Origin: Bacteroidota bacterium
GTDB lineage: Bacteria; Bacteroidota; Bacteroidia; Palsa-965
Direction: 5' to 3'
NCBI GenBank assembly: GCA_013298545.1
Contig: JAAFIA010000039.1
Span: forward strand, 1-43,211
Length of the DNA stretch: 43,211 bases
Position 1 is the first letter of the stretch; every line of letters starts with the position of its first letter. Positions 16,578 through 25,673 of the stretch are shown in pieces. A model generated the notes under the pieces. It worked only from the letters and a program-made list of their open reading frames with translations, was not told where the DNA came from and ran no database searches. Position numbers and translations under genes: made by a program.

Positions 16578-17252
16578 TTAGGACAAATTATTTTCCGGTA
16601 ATTCATCCAAGATAGTGCAAAGCTTATTAAAATGATGACAGGCTTTTCTAATTGTTGGAATACCTATTTTCTTCATCAACGTAATCCCATCCGAAGTTTT
16701 ACCATATTGAGGGTAAATGTTTAAAATTCGTTTTGATGGAGCAGTCGTTCTGTTATCATTAATAAGTTCTGGATTATTATTAAACTTATTGAGAATTTGA
16801 ATTAAATCATTTTCGCCTATACCATCAAAATGCTCGGCAACCGCTTGTGTATTCGAAAACAACCAAGCTTCATACTCATGAAGTTGAAGATGAAAAATGA
16901 ATCTACTATTTCCAATTTCATTCATCAAACGTTGCTCTAAAGCATCAATTTTTGAGTCTAATTGAGAAATCTGGTGAATTTCGTCTGTGAAAAAAGAATT
17001 ATGCAAAGCATAAAAATCTAATGTTAGAATGACCTTGTCAGCATGTGATGCTTGACGAAGAAAACGCCTACAGACATCCACACATGAATCAAATGTTATA
17101 GTACCGCCTTTATGTGTACGACTGTAATAATTCTTCTTTGTTGGAACAATAACGACAGTAAAATTATGTTTCGTTGCAACATATTCTTGTAGAATATTTT
17201 TATAAAAACCTTCTTCCGTAGGACCTTCTACAATAAAAAAGACATTAGCCAT
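16578..17252 (-). CDS. DUF4276 TOPRIM-like protein, partner of the adjacent AAA ATPase
   Basis: 224 residues. The N-terminal FFIVEGPTEEGFY (about 5-17) carries the TOPRIM-type glutamate. VILTLDFYAL (74-83) matches the second acidic position of DUF4276, and HLQLHEYEAWLFS (121-133) is the family's HEFEALLFS-like motif. DUF4276 proteins are predicted metal-dependent nucleases or toxins; AriB of the PARIS anti-phage system belongs to this family. This copy is shorter than AriB, so it may belong to a related ATPase/TOPRIM class. Its ATG lies 1 nt after the ATPase stop (TGATATG), so the two are translationally coupled. The coding sequence is visibly AT-rich, which suggests transfer. Confidence 0.85.
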   Translation of the reverse strand: MANVFFIVEGPTEEGFYKNILQEYVATKHNFTVVIVPTKKNYYSRTHKGGTITFDSCVDVCRRFLRQASHADKVILTLDFYALHNSFFTDEIHQISQLDSKIDALEQRLMNEIGNSRFIFHLQLHEYEAWLFSNTQAVAEHFDGIGENDLIQILNKFNNNPELINDNRTTAPSKRILNIYPQYGKTSDGITLMKKIGIPTIRKACHHFNKLCTILDELPENNLS

Positions 17253-17253
17253 A

Positions 17254-18345
17254 TCAAGGTCTGCCTCCCATCAAATTGCTTAACCATATCTGACCTAACG
17301 AATAATCTTCGAGCCAATCCTTTAATTCATCTGAAGATTTTCTCGAAAAAACAGTCGCACCTTCATGATCTCTTTCTGTTACAACAATATCTTCTGGCGT
17401 AAAATGGTCAATTAGCGTTATACTTTGTGTAGCAATAATTAACTGACATTTTTGTGAAGCTTTCTGTATAAGCTCTGCAAGAATTTCGAGAGCAAAAGGA
17501 TGTAATCCCAATTCAGGCTCGTCTATGATAATTGTTTCCGGACTGTCATCGAAATTATACGGCTTATTCAACAAAACAGCTAGGCACATAAATCGTAAAG
17601 TACCATCAGATACTTGCCGAACGTGGAATGAATTTGACGTTCCCCGTTCACGCCATCTAAGAATTACCTTTCCTTTTGCAAAAGGACTTTCCGCAATGTC
17701 GAAATCGAGAAAAAGAGGATATACTAATTGAATTGACTCCACAACACGTCTATAGTTATTTGGATGCTTATTTTTCATCCAAAGTAAATAAGGTGCTATA
17801 TTTTGTCCTTCGTTTTTAAACTCATACACATCATCAATTGGTTGCGGTTGCTTTATTTGGGCATTATTAGTCGTATCGTGAAAGTGATAAACACGAAATG
17901 ATCTTAGGTAATAACGAACGTACTCAGCTGCATAATCATTGGCATCTTTGAGGCTAGATTCACTGCCTTGATACCGCGAATAATCGACAGATTTGTGTTT
18001 AGGCAAAACATATCCAAATTCATCTTTTATGAATCTGTACCTTTCACCTTCCGTCTGCAACTTAGCTTGATAATAGTTTTTATAACCTGAATTTTCTTCG
18101 AAAAGTACTTTTACGCCCAATGTATTGCTTGTTTCAATTCCTCCATACAAGAAATGTTCGATCCCTCCCGACATGAAAAAATAATCATTTAGTCCTTGCC
18201 AGTATAATTTCTCTAAAAAAGTAAACAGACTAATAAGATTACTTTTCCCCGCCCCATTCTGCCCAATAAAAATATTGATACGCTTTAAGTCAAGCGTCTG
18301 CTCTTTAATGCTCTTAAAATTACTAATTATGAGTTGCTCAATCAT
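17254..18345 (-). CDS. AAA/ABC-type ATPase (OLD/RecF-like) of a putative two-gene defence module
   Basis: 363 residues. N-terminal LIISNFKSIKEQTLDL and Walker A IGQNGAGKSNLI (28-38) are typical of SMC/RecF-like AAA_15/AAA_21 ATPases. The ABC signature is QVSDGTLRFMCLA (244-256), Walker B is TIIIDEPELGLHP (271-283), and LIIATQS (302-308) follows. Such ATPases pair with TOPRIM or DUF4276 effectors in PARIS, AbiL and OLD/Gabija-like systems, where the ATPase senses phage factors and restrains or activates the effector. Here it is the first gene of a coupled pair. AT content is clearly higher than in the flanking rimO, and the cassette sits between unrelated core genes. The exact system type cannot be fixed by eye. 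Confidence 0.88.
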   Translation of the reverse strand: MIEQLIISNFKSIKEQTLDLKRINIFIGQNGAGKSNLISLFTFLEKLYWQGLNDYFFMSGGIEHFLYGGIETSNTLGVKVLFEENSGYKNYYQAKLQTEGERYRFIKDEFGYVLPKHKSVDYSRYQGSESSLKDANDYAAEYVRYYLRSFRVYHFHDTTNNAQIKQPQPIDDVYEFKNEGQNIAPYLLWMKNKHPNNYRRVVESIQLVYPLFLDFDIAESPFAKGKVILRWRERGTSNSFHVRQVSDGTLRFMCLAVLLNKPYNFDDSPETIIIDEPELGLHPFALEILAELIQKASQKCQLIIATQSITLIDHFTPEDIVVTERDHEGATVFSRKSSDELKDWLEDYSLGQIWLSNLMGGRP

Positions 18346-18369
18346 AAATATAAAGATAGCAGAACATTT

Positions 18370-19683
18370 CTAAACAACCACTTCGCCAAACAAATCAAAT
18401 TCTTCGGCTTTGGTAATTTTCACTTGTGCAAAATCGCCAATGCGTACATAACTGTTTTTGGCATCCACAAGCACTTCGTTGTCCACTTCCGGCGAATCGG
18501 CCTCGGTGCGACCAATAAAGTAATCGCCTTCTTTGCGGTCGAACAAAACCTTGTAGGTATGACCAACTTTTTGTGCATTCAATTCCATCGAAATACCTTG
18601 CTGTATGGCCATTACCGCCTCTGCCCGTTCCTGCTTAAGTTCTGCCGGAACATCGTCGTTCAACAAATGTGCGTGGGTATTTTCTTCGTGCGAATAGGTA
18701 AAAATGCCGAGGCGGTCAAAGCGTGTATCTTCTACCCAACGCAACATTTCTTCGTGATCTTGTTCGGTTTCGCCCGGATAGCCGGCAATTAAAGTGGTAC
18801 GCAACGTAATGTTCGGAACGCGATCGCGGATGCTATTGACTAAATCAATTGTTTTTTGTTTGGTTGTACCGCGACGCATGCTTTTGAGCATGTTATCCGT
18901 AATGTGTTGCAAAGGCATATCGAGGTACGAACAAATGTTTGGCGTATCGCGCATGACATCGAGCACATCGGTTGGAAAGCCGCTTGGAAACGCATAATGC
19001 AAGCGAATCCAATCGATACCATTCACATCAGCCAATTTTTGCATCAACTCGGCTAAATTGCGTTTGCCATATAAATCCAATCCGTAATACGTTGAATCTT
19101 GTGCAATGAGAATGAGTTCGCGTGTGCCATTTTTTGCCAGGTTTTGAGCTTGTGTTACCAATTGTTCGATTGGCGTTGAAATGTGTTTGCCACGCATGAG
19201 CGGGATGGCGCAAAACGAGCACGGACGGTCGCAGCCTTCCGAAATTTTGAGGTAGGCAAAATGCTGTGGTGTTGTGAGAATGCGTTCGCCCACCAATTCG
19301 TGCTTGTAATCGGCTTTTAAGGTTTTGAGCAAACGTGGCAAATCGCGTGTTCCAAACCAAGCATCCACTTCAGGAATTTCTTTCTCCAAATCGCCTTTGT
19401 AGCGTTCGCTCAAACAGCCCGTAACATATACTTTTTCGACAAGGCCTTGCTCTTTGGCATCGACGTATTGCAGAATAGTATTGATGCTTTCTTGCTTGGC
19501 ATTATCAATAAAGCCGCAGGTATTGACGATGATGATGGACGCGTCGCCGGAGTTGCTTTCGTGTTCAACTTCGTAATGATTGGCTTTCAATTGTCCCATC
19601 AGGACTTCGGAGTCAAAGATGTTTTTGGAACAGCCGAGTGTTACGACATTGACTTTATTTTTGCGAAGAGTGCGCGCTTTCAT
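18370..19683 (-). CDS. rimO: Ribosomal protein S12 methylthiotransferase RimO
   Basis: A radical-SAM methylthiotransferase of 437 residues, the normal RimO length. The N-terminal UPF0004 domain has VNVVTLGCSKNIFDSEVLMG; GCSKN distinguishes RimO from MiaB. The radical SAM cluster motif CxxxCxxC is in SEGCDRPCSFCAIPLMRG (about 144-161), and DMPLQHITDNMLKSMRRG is a typical methylthiotransferase segment. A C-terminal TRAM domain is present. RimO adds a methylthio group to the conserved Asp of ribosomal protein S12. It is a single gene, divergent from hldD. Confidence 0.95.
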   Translation of the reverse strand: MKARTLRKNKVNVVTLGCSKNIFDSEVLMGQLKANHYEVEHESNSGDASIIIVNTCGFIDNAKQESINTILQYVDAKEQGLVEKVYVTGCLSERYKGDLEKEIPEVDAWFGTRDLPRLLKTLKADYKHELVGERILTTPQHFAYLKISEGCDRPCSFCAIPLMRGKHISTPIEQLVTQAQNLAKNGTRELILIAQDSTYYGLDLYGKRNLAELMQKLADVNGIDWIRLHYAFPSGFPTDVLDVMRDTPNICSYLDMPLQHITDNMLKSMRRGTTKQKTIDLVNSIRDRVPNITLRTTLIAGYPGETEQDHEEMLRWVEDTRFDRLGIFTYSHEENTHAHLLNDDVPAELKQERAEAVMAIQQGISMELNAQKVGHTYKVLFDRKEGDYFIGRTEADSPEVDNEVLVDAKNSYVRIGDFAQVKITKAEEFDLFGEVVV

Positions 19684-19816
19684 TGGTGCAAAGATACCTT
19701 TTTCAAAGTTTCAAAATACAAGCGCTAAGTTTCAACCATAATTACGAGGCTTCGATATCCAATGCACAGTATATCACTCTCTAGAGAAACGCGACTAGGC
19801 TCTAAAACCAATTCCT

Positions 19817-19824
19817 TACCTTTG
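19817..19824 (+). promoter_or_regulatory. -7 promoter element TACCTTTG before hldD
   Basis: A plus-strand match to TAnnTTTG, 29 nt upstream of the ATG at 19854. It lies in the divergent region between rimO and hldD. Confidence 0.5.
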
Positions 19825-19853
19825 CGCTTCATTCTCAAATACGTTTTCAAGCT

Positions 19854-20819
19854 ATGTATGTCATCACAGGCGCTTCGGGTTTTATAGGTTCGTGCTTTGT
19901 TCAATTTATGAATGTGCGCGGCATTACAGATTTAATTCTGGTGGATGAATTTGAACGCGAAGAAAAATTCCCAAACCTGGAAGGAAAATCATTTCGTGCC
20001 AAAATCGACCGCGATCTTTTTCCGGCTTGGTTTGAAGAACATGCCCAAGAAGTGAAAATGGTTTTTCACATCGGTGCACGAACCGATACAACCGAATTTG
20101 ATCGAAGTATTTTTGACAAACTCAATGTCAAGTACTCGCAACTGATTTGGAATTTGTGTAGTCGGTTTCAAATTCCACTCGTGTATGCTTCTTCTGCGGC
20201 AACGTATGGATTGGGCGAATTTGGTTATGCCGACGATCACGCGCTGGTTGAAAAATTGAAACCGCTCAATCCGTATGGCGATTCAAAAAACGATTTCGAT
20301 AAATGGGCTTTGGCACAAACAACGTCGCCCCCAAATTGGTATGGTTTGAAATTTTTTAACGTCTATGGCCCCAATGAATACCACAAAGGACGCATGGCTT
20401 CCGTTATTTTTCATGCGTTTCACCAAATACAAAAAACGGGTGGCATGAAATTGTTCCGCTCGCACCGCGACGACTACCGCGATGGCGAACAGCTCCGCGA
20501 CTTCGTGTATGTGAAAGATGTATGCAGTGTGATTTTATTCTTGATGGATCAACGCCCAGTTTCTGGGCTTTATAATTTAGGTACCGGAAAAGCACGCACT
20601 TTCCTCGATTTGGCGCGAAGCACGTTTCAAGCGCTCGGAAAGTCAGAAAATATTTCGTTTGTCGATACGCCTGAAGATATTCGTGATAAGTACCAATACT
20701 TTACCGAAGCGGATATGAAAAAACTACGCGATGCGGGTTACGCTGTTCCATTTTATGAATTGGAAGAAGGTGTGGCCGATTACGTGAACGGCTATCTTCA
20801 AAAAGAGAAATATTGCTAA
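19854..20819 (+). CDS. hldD: ADP-L-glycero-D-manno-heptose 6-epimerase
   Basis: An extended short-chain dehydrogenase of 321 residues. The Rossmann motif is TGASGFIGS (4-12). The catalytic YxxxK appears in NPYGDSKNDFDKWA, with the preceding YASSAATYG. The family-typical FFNVYGPNEYHKGRMASV and QLRDFVYVKDVC are also present. HldD epimerises ADP-D-glycero-D-manno-heptose for the lipopolysaccharide inner core. The length matches the family. The other heptose pathway genes are not in this window. Confidence 0.93.
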   Translation: MYVITGASGFIGSCFVQFMNVRGITDLILVDEFEREEKFPNLEGKSFRAKIDRDLFPAWFEEHAQEVKMVFHIGARTDTTEFDRSIFDKLNVKYSQLIWNLCSRFQIPLVYASSAATYGLGEFGYADDHALVEKLKPLNPYGDSKNDFDKWALAQTTSPPNWYGLKFFNVYGPNEYHKGRMASVIFHAFHQIQKTGGMKLFRSHRDDYRDGEQLRDFVYVKDVCSVILFLMDQRPVSGLYNLGTGKARTFLDLARSTFQALGKSENISFVDTPEDIRDKYQYFTEADMKKLRDAGYAVPFYELEEGVADYVNGYLQKEKYC

Positions 20820-20844
20820 ACCTTCACACTTCAAAAAGTAAACG

Positions 20845-21387
20845 ATGTACATTTTTCTCATCATCCTCTTTTCGATTCTCGGACTTGTTGCACTTGTTTT
20901 AGTGCTTGCGCTATTTATTAAAAAAGAATATGCCGTTCAGCGTTCGATTACGATTCAAAAACCGCGAACCTTGGTTTTTGACTACATCAAACACCTTAAA
21001 AATCAAGACCATTTTAGCAAATGGGGCAAGATGGATCCAAATATGAAAAAAGAATTTCGCGGGGTTGATGGTACAGTTGGTTTTGTTTCTGCATGGACCA
21101 GTGAAGACAAAAACGTAGGCGCTGGTGAACAAGAAATCAAAAAAATTAGTGCAGACGAACGCATTGATTATGAATTGCGTTTTATCAAACCGTTCAAATC
21201 TGTTTCAAATGCCTATATGCAAACCGAAAAAATTTCGGAAACAGAAACCCTTGTCAAATGGGGATTTGACGGAAAAATGAATTACCCGATGAATTTCATG
21301 TTACTCTTCCTCAAAATGGATCAGTTGATTGGAAAAGATTTTGAAGAAGGTTTATCCAATTTGAAAGGTATTTTAGAACGCGATTGA
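20845..21387 (+). CDS. SRPBCC family protein with N-terminal membrane anchor
   Basis: 180 residues. One N-terminal transmembrane helix (MYIFLIILFSILGLVALVLV) precedes a START/Bet v1-like domain: VQRSITIQKPRTLVFDYIKH, WGKMDPNMKKEFRG, and LVKWGFDGKMNYPMNF followed by a C-terminal helix. This is the polyketide cyclase/SRPBCC group common in Bacteroidota, which binds hydrophobic ligands in a deep cavity; the ligand is not known. It follows hldD after 25 nt and may share its transcript. It is convergent with the OmpA-like gene only 7 nt away. Confidence 0.82.
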   Translation: MYIFLIILFSILGLVALVLVLALFIKKEYAVQRSITIQKPRTLVFDYIKHLKNQDHFSKWGKMDPNMKKEFRGVDGTVGFVSAWTSEDKNVGAGEQEIKKISADERIDYELRFIKPFKSVSNAYMQTEKISETETLVKWGFDGKMNYPMNFMLLFLKMDQLIGKDFEEGLSNLKGILERD

Positions 21388-21394
21388 ATCCCCA

Positions 21395-22444
21395 TTACTG
21401 GGTGAAGAAAAACTCCACACGTCTATTCCATTCATTATCATCAGAAACAGGTTTTTCGTCGGCAAAGGCGCGTGTAGTGATGCGTTTGGGGTCAATCCCT
21501 TTCGCAATCAAATATTCAGCGGCGGCTTTTGCACGGTCTTCCGAGAGTATTAAATTTTTCTCCGTATTTCCGGTTGTATCGGTGTGCCCGTCTAGTGTAA
21601 CATGCAGCTTGGGGCGCGATTTCAAAACCTGCGCCAAGGTATCTAAAACCAGTTTGGATTGTGGTTTTAAAACGGCTAGATCCACATCAAAATAAATATT
21701 GCGTGTGATTGGAAGCGTTGGCAAGGGAGCCGGAACAGGCAAACGTGCACCATCGTGCCGAACAATCGAAAAATCATCGAAAAAGTAATAGGCAAAAGGT
21801 AAATCGCTACCCGTTCGTTGCTTTTTAACGGTTTTGGTTCTCCATTCGCTTCCCCGATAGCCGAGCACAAAATATTGCTCCCCACCAACTGCCTGATAAT
21901 CTAGCGCAATTTGTGTCCATACACCATCGTTTTTGGCTTTTTCAATGCCATTGATTGTACATTGACTAATCGAACCTGAAAGCCCGAGTGAAGTCTCAAA
22001 ACACATATACTCTTTAAAAAAAAGCATGTTTAAATTGTACAAGGCAATATCACTTTGCTCACTCAATAAAATCCAAAACGTAATGCGGTAGTTTTTTCCT
22101 GCTTCCAAGGGGTCAGTTAATGTTCCCCGCATATACTCTTTCCATTTCGCATCCAAATAAAGTCCAGCAAACGAATTTCCAGAATGTGCTTTATTGGCAG
22201 CCGGAAAACGCTTCTCAACTTGTGGCCCACGCGAAACGCCTTGCGCAAAAAAATCAGTCGTTAAAAATTTACTAAAGGGCGTACACCAACCCGTAACACC
22301 ATTGGTGGAAAAATAATCAGACGGACGAACATTGGCCGAATCTACCTCATAACGCAATTCAAACCCGGGGTTGACTACTAGATTCTGTGCTTGGACTGAA
22401 AAACAACCAAGTAAAACAGCTATGAGGATGATGTTTTTTAGCAT
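21395..22444 (-). CDS. OmpA family protein with N-terminal carbohydrate-binding-like domain
   Basis: 349 residues with a signal peptide (MLKNIILIAVLLGCFSVQAQ). The N-terminal 200 residues start NLVVNPGFELR and contain HSGNSFAGLYLDAKWKEYM and KNYRITFWILLSE, a jelly-roll pattern similar to CBM-like modules found in front of OmpA domains in Bacteroidota. The C-terminal OmpA/MotB domain has NIYFDVDLAVLKPQS, LDGHTDTTGN and LSEDRAKAAAEYLIAKGI, ending in NRRVEFFF. The OmpA domain binds peptidoglycan, so the protein probably links the outer membrane or periplasm to the cell wall. Confidence 0.88.
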   Translation of the reverse strand: MLKNIILIAVLLGCFSVQAQNLVVNPGFELRYEVDSANVRPSDYFSTNGVTGWCTPFSKFLTTDFFAQGVSRGPQVEKRFPAANKAHSGNSFAGLYLDAKWKEYMRGTLTDPLEAGKNYRITFWILLSEQSDIALYNLNMLFFKEYMCFETSLGLSGSISQCTINGIEKAKNDGVWTQIALDYQAVGGEQYFVLGYRGSEWRTKTVKKQRTGSDLPFAYYFFDDFSIVRHDGARLPVPAPLPTLPITRNIYFDVDLAVLKPQSKLVLDTLAQVLKSRPKLHVTLDGHTDTTGNTEKNLILSEDRAKAAAEYLIAKGIDPKRITTRAFADEKPVSDDNEWNRRVEFFFTQ

Positions 22445-22470
22445 AGATCGTAAACGAATGGCGTAACGAA

Positions 22471-25452
22471 TTATTGCTTCGCATCTTCGATCAGCACTTT
22501 TAGTATCGCATTTCTTGTGCCGAGTTTATTGAGTTTGTTTTCTTCTGCACTTGGATAAACACGATTAGATAAAAACACAAACACAATTCCGGTTTCGGGA
22601 TCGGCCCACGTTACTGTTCCTGTAAATCCTTGATGGCCGAAACTTTTAAGCGAAATGCCATCGCATACCGGACTATTTTTCTTGGCATCAAATTCAGGCT
22701 TATCGAAACCAAGCGCGCGACGGTTTTCGTTTTGCGGAAACTGACAACGTGTAAACTCATTGACGGTTGCGGTATCGAAATACGTTTGTCCGCCATACGA
22801 TCCGCCATTGAGGAAAACTTGCATCATCACCCCCACGTCATTGGCATTGCTGAAAATTCCGGCATGCCCAGCAATTCCGCCAAGCATAGCCGCACCTTGA
22901 TCGTGAACATCGGCCACAATTTGTTGCTTGCGGAATTTTTCGTCGTATTCGGTAGGCGCGCATTGCGACGATGAAAAACGGATGCGTGGCTGAAAACCCA
23001 TTGTCGTTAATCCCAAAGGCGCATAAAAGTTTTTAGCCACATACTGATTCAACAGCATGCGCGATTTTTGCTCAATGATTTGTTTTAAGAAATAATACCC
23101 CAAATCGCTGTACTTGAATTTTTTCTCGCCCAATGGACTTTCCATAATCTGTTTGTAAATCGTATCGACATACGTTTTGCTGATAAACAAACCGGGAGCA
23201 ACACGCACCGGAAACGAATCGCTGAATACTTTGCTGTAAACGTCCTTCTTCCAATTGCCATCTTTATCAACAGTACGCATCCAAAACGGAATCCAATCTT
23301 TCAATCCAGCTTGGTGCGCCATCATCTCACGGATTACAATGTCTTGTTTGTTCGATCCTTGCAAGTACGGCAAATACGTTACAAGTCGCTCATCCAAATT
23401 AATTTCTTTGCGCTCACTCATACGCATAACAGCAGGCGTAGATGCCATGATTTTTGTAACCGAAGCCACATCGTATAAATCGGTATTTTGAACCACATGT
23501 TTTTTATCGTACGTGAAATAGCCATACGATTTATTCAGAAAAACTTTGCCGTCTTTTGCCGCAAAAACTTGACATCCAGGAAAGGCTTTTTCGGTCATGC
23601 CATACGCTACAATGGAATCAATGGCCGCAAGTGTTTTACGGCTGATGGAAACTTCTTCAGGCATGGTATATTTCAAACGCGAAGCGGTTGTATAAACACC
23701 TGTGCCGCTTTTCCAAATTCCGCTACTCACAGGCAAACTTCCTTTTACACCAATGCCACCAAAAATAGCTTGTGCCGAAAGATCAGCGAGGTATGGACGA
23801 TCTTCATACGATACCAGCACAGCATCGCAATTTTCAGCTTGTGCAATGCCGTTGAGCGCATACGCCGAAGCAAATACATTCAAGACCACACGTTTTTTCA
23901 ATTTCAAAAGTGTATCGATCAACACATCCAAGGTACTGTCGATACCAAAATTATTTTTGGGGCGGTAGCTGGTGTTGCAGAGCGAAAGTAAAATCACATT
24001 GTGTTTGCTCAATTGTGCCAGTAAAGAATCGCGTTGTTCTTTTTTACTTTCCCAACTGATGTTGTACTGCTTCATGGGTGCATACACGGCCAAACGTTGC
24101 TGCACATCGTGTTTCTTGGATGAGCCATAGGCAACCGAAGCAATGGAACAGGTATCTAAATGTGTGAGTGGTAAAAAATTGTTATCGTTTTTCACAAGCG
24201 TTACCGCATGTTCGGCCAATTGACGGCAAATCCATTCGGCTTGCGTTGTATTTAAATCGTTGATCAGATTTTTTGTTTTGATCGGTTTGAACGATTTGAG
24301 TCCACACCAGAATTTGGTCATCAGAATTTTTTTGCACCGTGCATCAATTTCGGCTTGTGTAATTTCACCTTTGGTGATGGCTTCTTGAATGAGTTTGACG
24401 GCAGTTGGTACATCTTCCGAAAAAAGCAGCATGTCGTTTCCGGCAAGCAATGCTTTTACACTCACTTCGCCCGGTTTAAAAAATCCGCTTACCCCTTTCA
24501 TGTTGAGCGCGTCGGTAAACACCAAGCCTTTGAATCCGAGTTTTGTTTTGAGCAAGCCATTGACCACTTTGGATGAAAGTGTGGTGGCAGTATTGGTTGT
24601 TGTATCATAGGCCGGAACATACAAATGTGCCACCATCATACTGCCTAACCCTTCATGAATCATGCGTTTGAAGGGATACAATTCGAGCGAATCGAGGCGC
24701 AAGGTATCGTGTTTGATGATGGGCAATGTTTTATGCGAATCGCTATCGGTATCGCCGTGTCCGGGGAAATGTTTTCCGCAGGCCAAAACGCCACCATCTT
24801 GCAAACCTTGCATGTACGCAATTCCTTTATCGGCAACTGAAAATTTATTTTCACCAAACGAACGCATGCCAATGACCGGATTGGCGGCATTGTTATTGAC
24901 ATCGGCCACAGGCGAAAAACTCACGTGTATGCCTATGCGCTTGCATTCGCGCGCAATCTCGCGCCCCATCGTATAAATCAACGAATCGTTGCGAATGGCT
25001 CCAAGCGTCATTTGGCGTGGAAAAATAGGCGTACTATCTAAACGCATGGATAAACCCCATTCAGCATCCATGGCAATGAGCAAGGGCGTTTTGGAAAGTT
25101 TCTGGTATTTATTGGTCAAGTTCGCCTGCCGCACTGGCCCACCCTGCATAAAAATCAATCCGCCAATTTTGTATTGCGTGATGAGCGTCGAAATTTCTTT
25201 GACATGCTTCGCATCTTTGTTGGAATATGCCGCCACCATAAACAACTGTCCAAGCCGTTGTGTGGGTGTCATTGTTTTCATGAGCGAGTCGGCCCAATGA
25301 TCGGCATCGGCAGCATAAAACGGCGGTTCTTTTGCAACCGTAGCAAATTCGATGCCTTGCGAAGGCTGAAAACGTGCTTGTGTTCGCTGCGCCAAAGGCA
25401 ACAGGAGCAATACAGCAAGCGGCAAAAAGATATAGCGGATTCTTTGGAACAT
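22471..25452 (-). CDS. GH3 beta-N-acetylhexosaminidase fused to a beta-lactamase-like serine hydrolase
   Basis: 993 residues. The start at 25452 is preferred because MFQRIRYIFLPLAVLLLLPL is a signal peptide. The first half is a GH3 NagZ-type domain: GGLIFMQGG, ACGKHFPGHGDTDSDSHKT with the catalytic Asp/His pair, and the nucleophile in VFTDALNMKGVSG. A GH3 C-terminal-like domain follows (about 420-590). The last roughly 390 residues are a class C beta-lactamase/penicillin-binding fold: SVTK (SxxK), YSDLGYY in the YxN position, and GHQGFTGT as the KTG-like box. The fusion is known in Bacteroidota and probably acts on peptidoglycan sugars and peptides in the periplasm. Confidence 0.92.
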   Translation of the reverse strand: MFQRIRYIFLPLAVLLLLPLAQRTQARFQPSQGIEFATVAKEPPFYAADADHWADSLMKTMTPTQRLGQLFMVAAYSNKDAKHVKEISTLITQYKIGGLIFMQGGPVRQANLTNKYQKLSKTPLLIAMDAEWGLSMRLDSTPIFPRQMTLGAIRNDSLIYTMGREIARECKRIGIHVSFSPVADVNNNAANPVIGMRSFGENKFSVADKGIAYMQGLQDGGVLACGKHFPGHGDTDSDSHKTLPIIKHDTLRLDSLELYPFKRMIHEGLGSMMVAHLYVPAYDTTTNTATTLSSKVVNGLLKTKLGFKGLVFTDALNMKGVSGFFKPGEVSVKALLAGNDMLLFSEDVPTAVKLIQEAITKGEITQAEIDARCKKILMTKFWCGLKSFKPIKTKNLINDLNTTQAEWICRQLAEHAVTLVKNDNNFLPLTHLDTCSIASVAYGSSKKHDVQQRLAVYAPMKQYNISWESKKEQRDSLLAQLSKHNVILLSLCNTSYRPKNNFGIDSTLDVLIDTLLKLKKRVVLNVFASAYALNGIAQAENCDAVLVSYEDRPYLADLSAQAIFGGIGVKGSLPVSSGIWKSGTGVYTTASRLKYTMPEEVSISRKTLAAIDSIVAYGMTEKAFPGCQVFAAKDGKVFLNKSYGYFTYDKKHVVQNTDLYDVASVTKIMASTPAVMRMSERKEINLDERLVTYLPYLQGSNKQDIVIREMMAHQAGLKDWIPFWMRTVDKDGNWKKDVYSKVFSDSFPVRVAPGLFISKTYVDTIYKQIMESPLGEKKFKYSDLGYYFLKQIIEQKSRMLLNQYVAKNFYAPLGLTTMGFQPRIRFSSSQCAPTEYDEKFRKQQIVADVHDQGAAMLGGIAGHAGIFSNANDVGVMMQVFLNGGSYGGQTYFDTATVNEFTRCQFPQNENRRALGFDKPEFDAKKNSPVCDGISLKSFGHQGFTGTVTWADPETGIVFVFLSNRVYPSAEENKLNKLGTRNAILKVLIEDAKQ

Positions 25453-25605
25453 GGTGAAAAAGCAAGTGGCATTCAACGAAATACGGCCTCGCTGATAAAA
25501 TTAGGTACAAAGTACGCGCCGAATTTCAGCCCTTCACCGACTTTTCAACAAATGTTATGTTAATCGGAAGAACTGCTAAAAACGAGCGGACAGGCGGGAA
25601 TTCCG

Positions 25606-25613
25606 TATTTTTG
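25606..25613 (+). promoter_or_regulatory. -7 promoter element TATTTTTG before the mutL operon
   Basis: A plus-strand match to TAnnTTTG, 60 nt upstream of the mutL ATG at 25674. It is the only such motif seen ahead of the four-gene operon. No convincing -33 box is visible. Confidence 0.5.
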
Positions 25614-25673
25614 CAAGCATTCCAAAACAACCTTACATCAAGGCTGTTTGTTGGTGTGTTTTTTTAGCAGTTT

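Noticed and set aside
16578-18345. Calling the ATPase/DUF4276 pair a definite PARIS system
   Set aside because: Domain types fit, but both proteins seem shorter than AriA and AriB, and related two-gene systems such as AbiL share the domains; only a search or phylogeny could decide.
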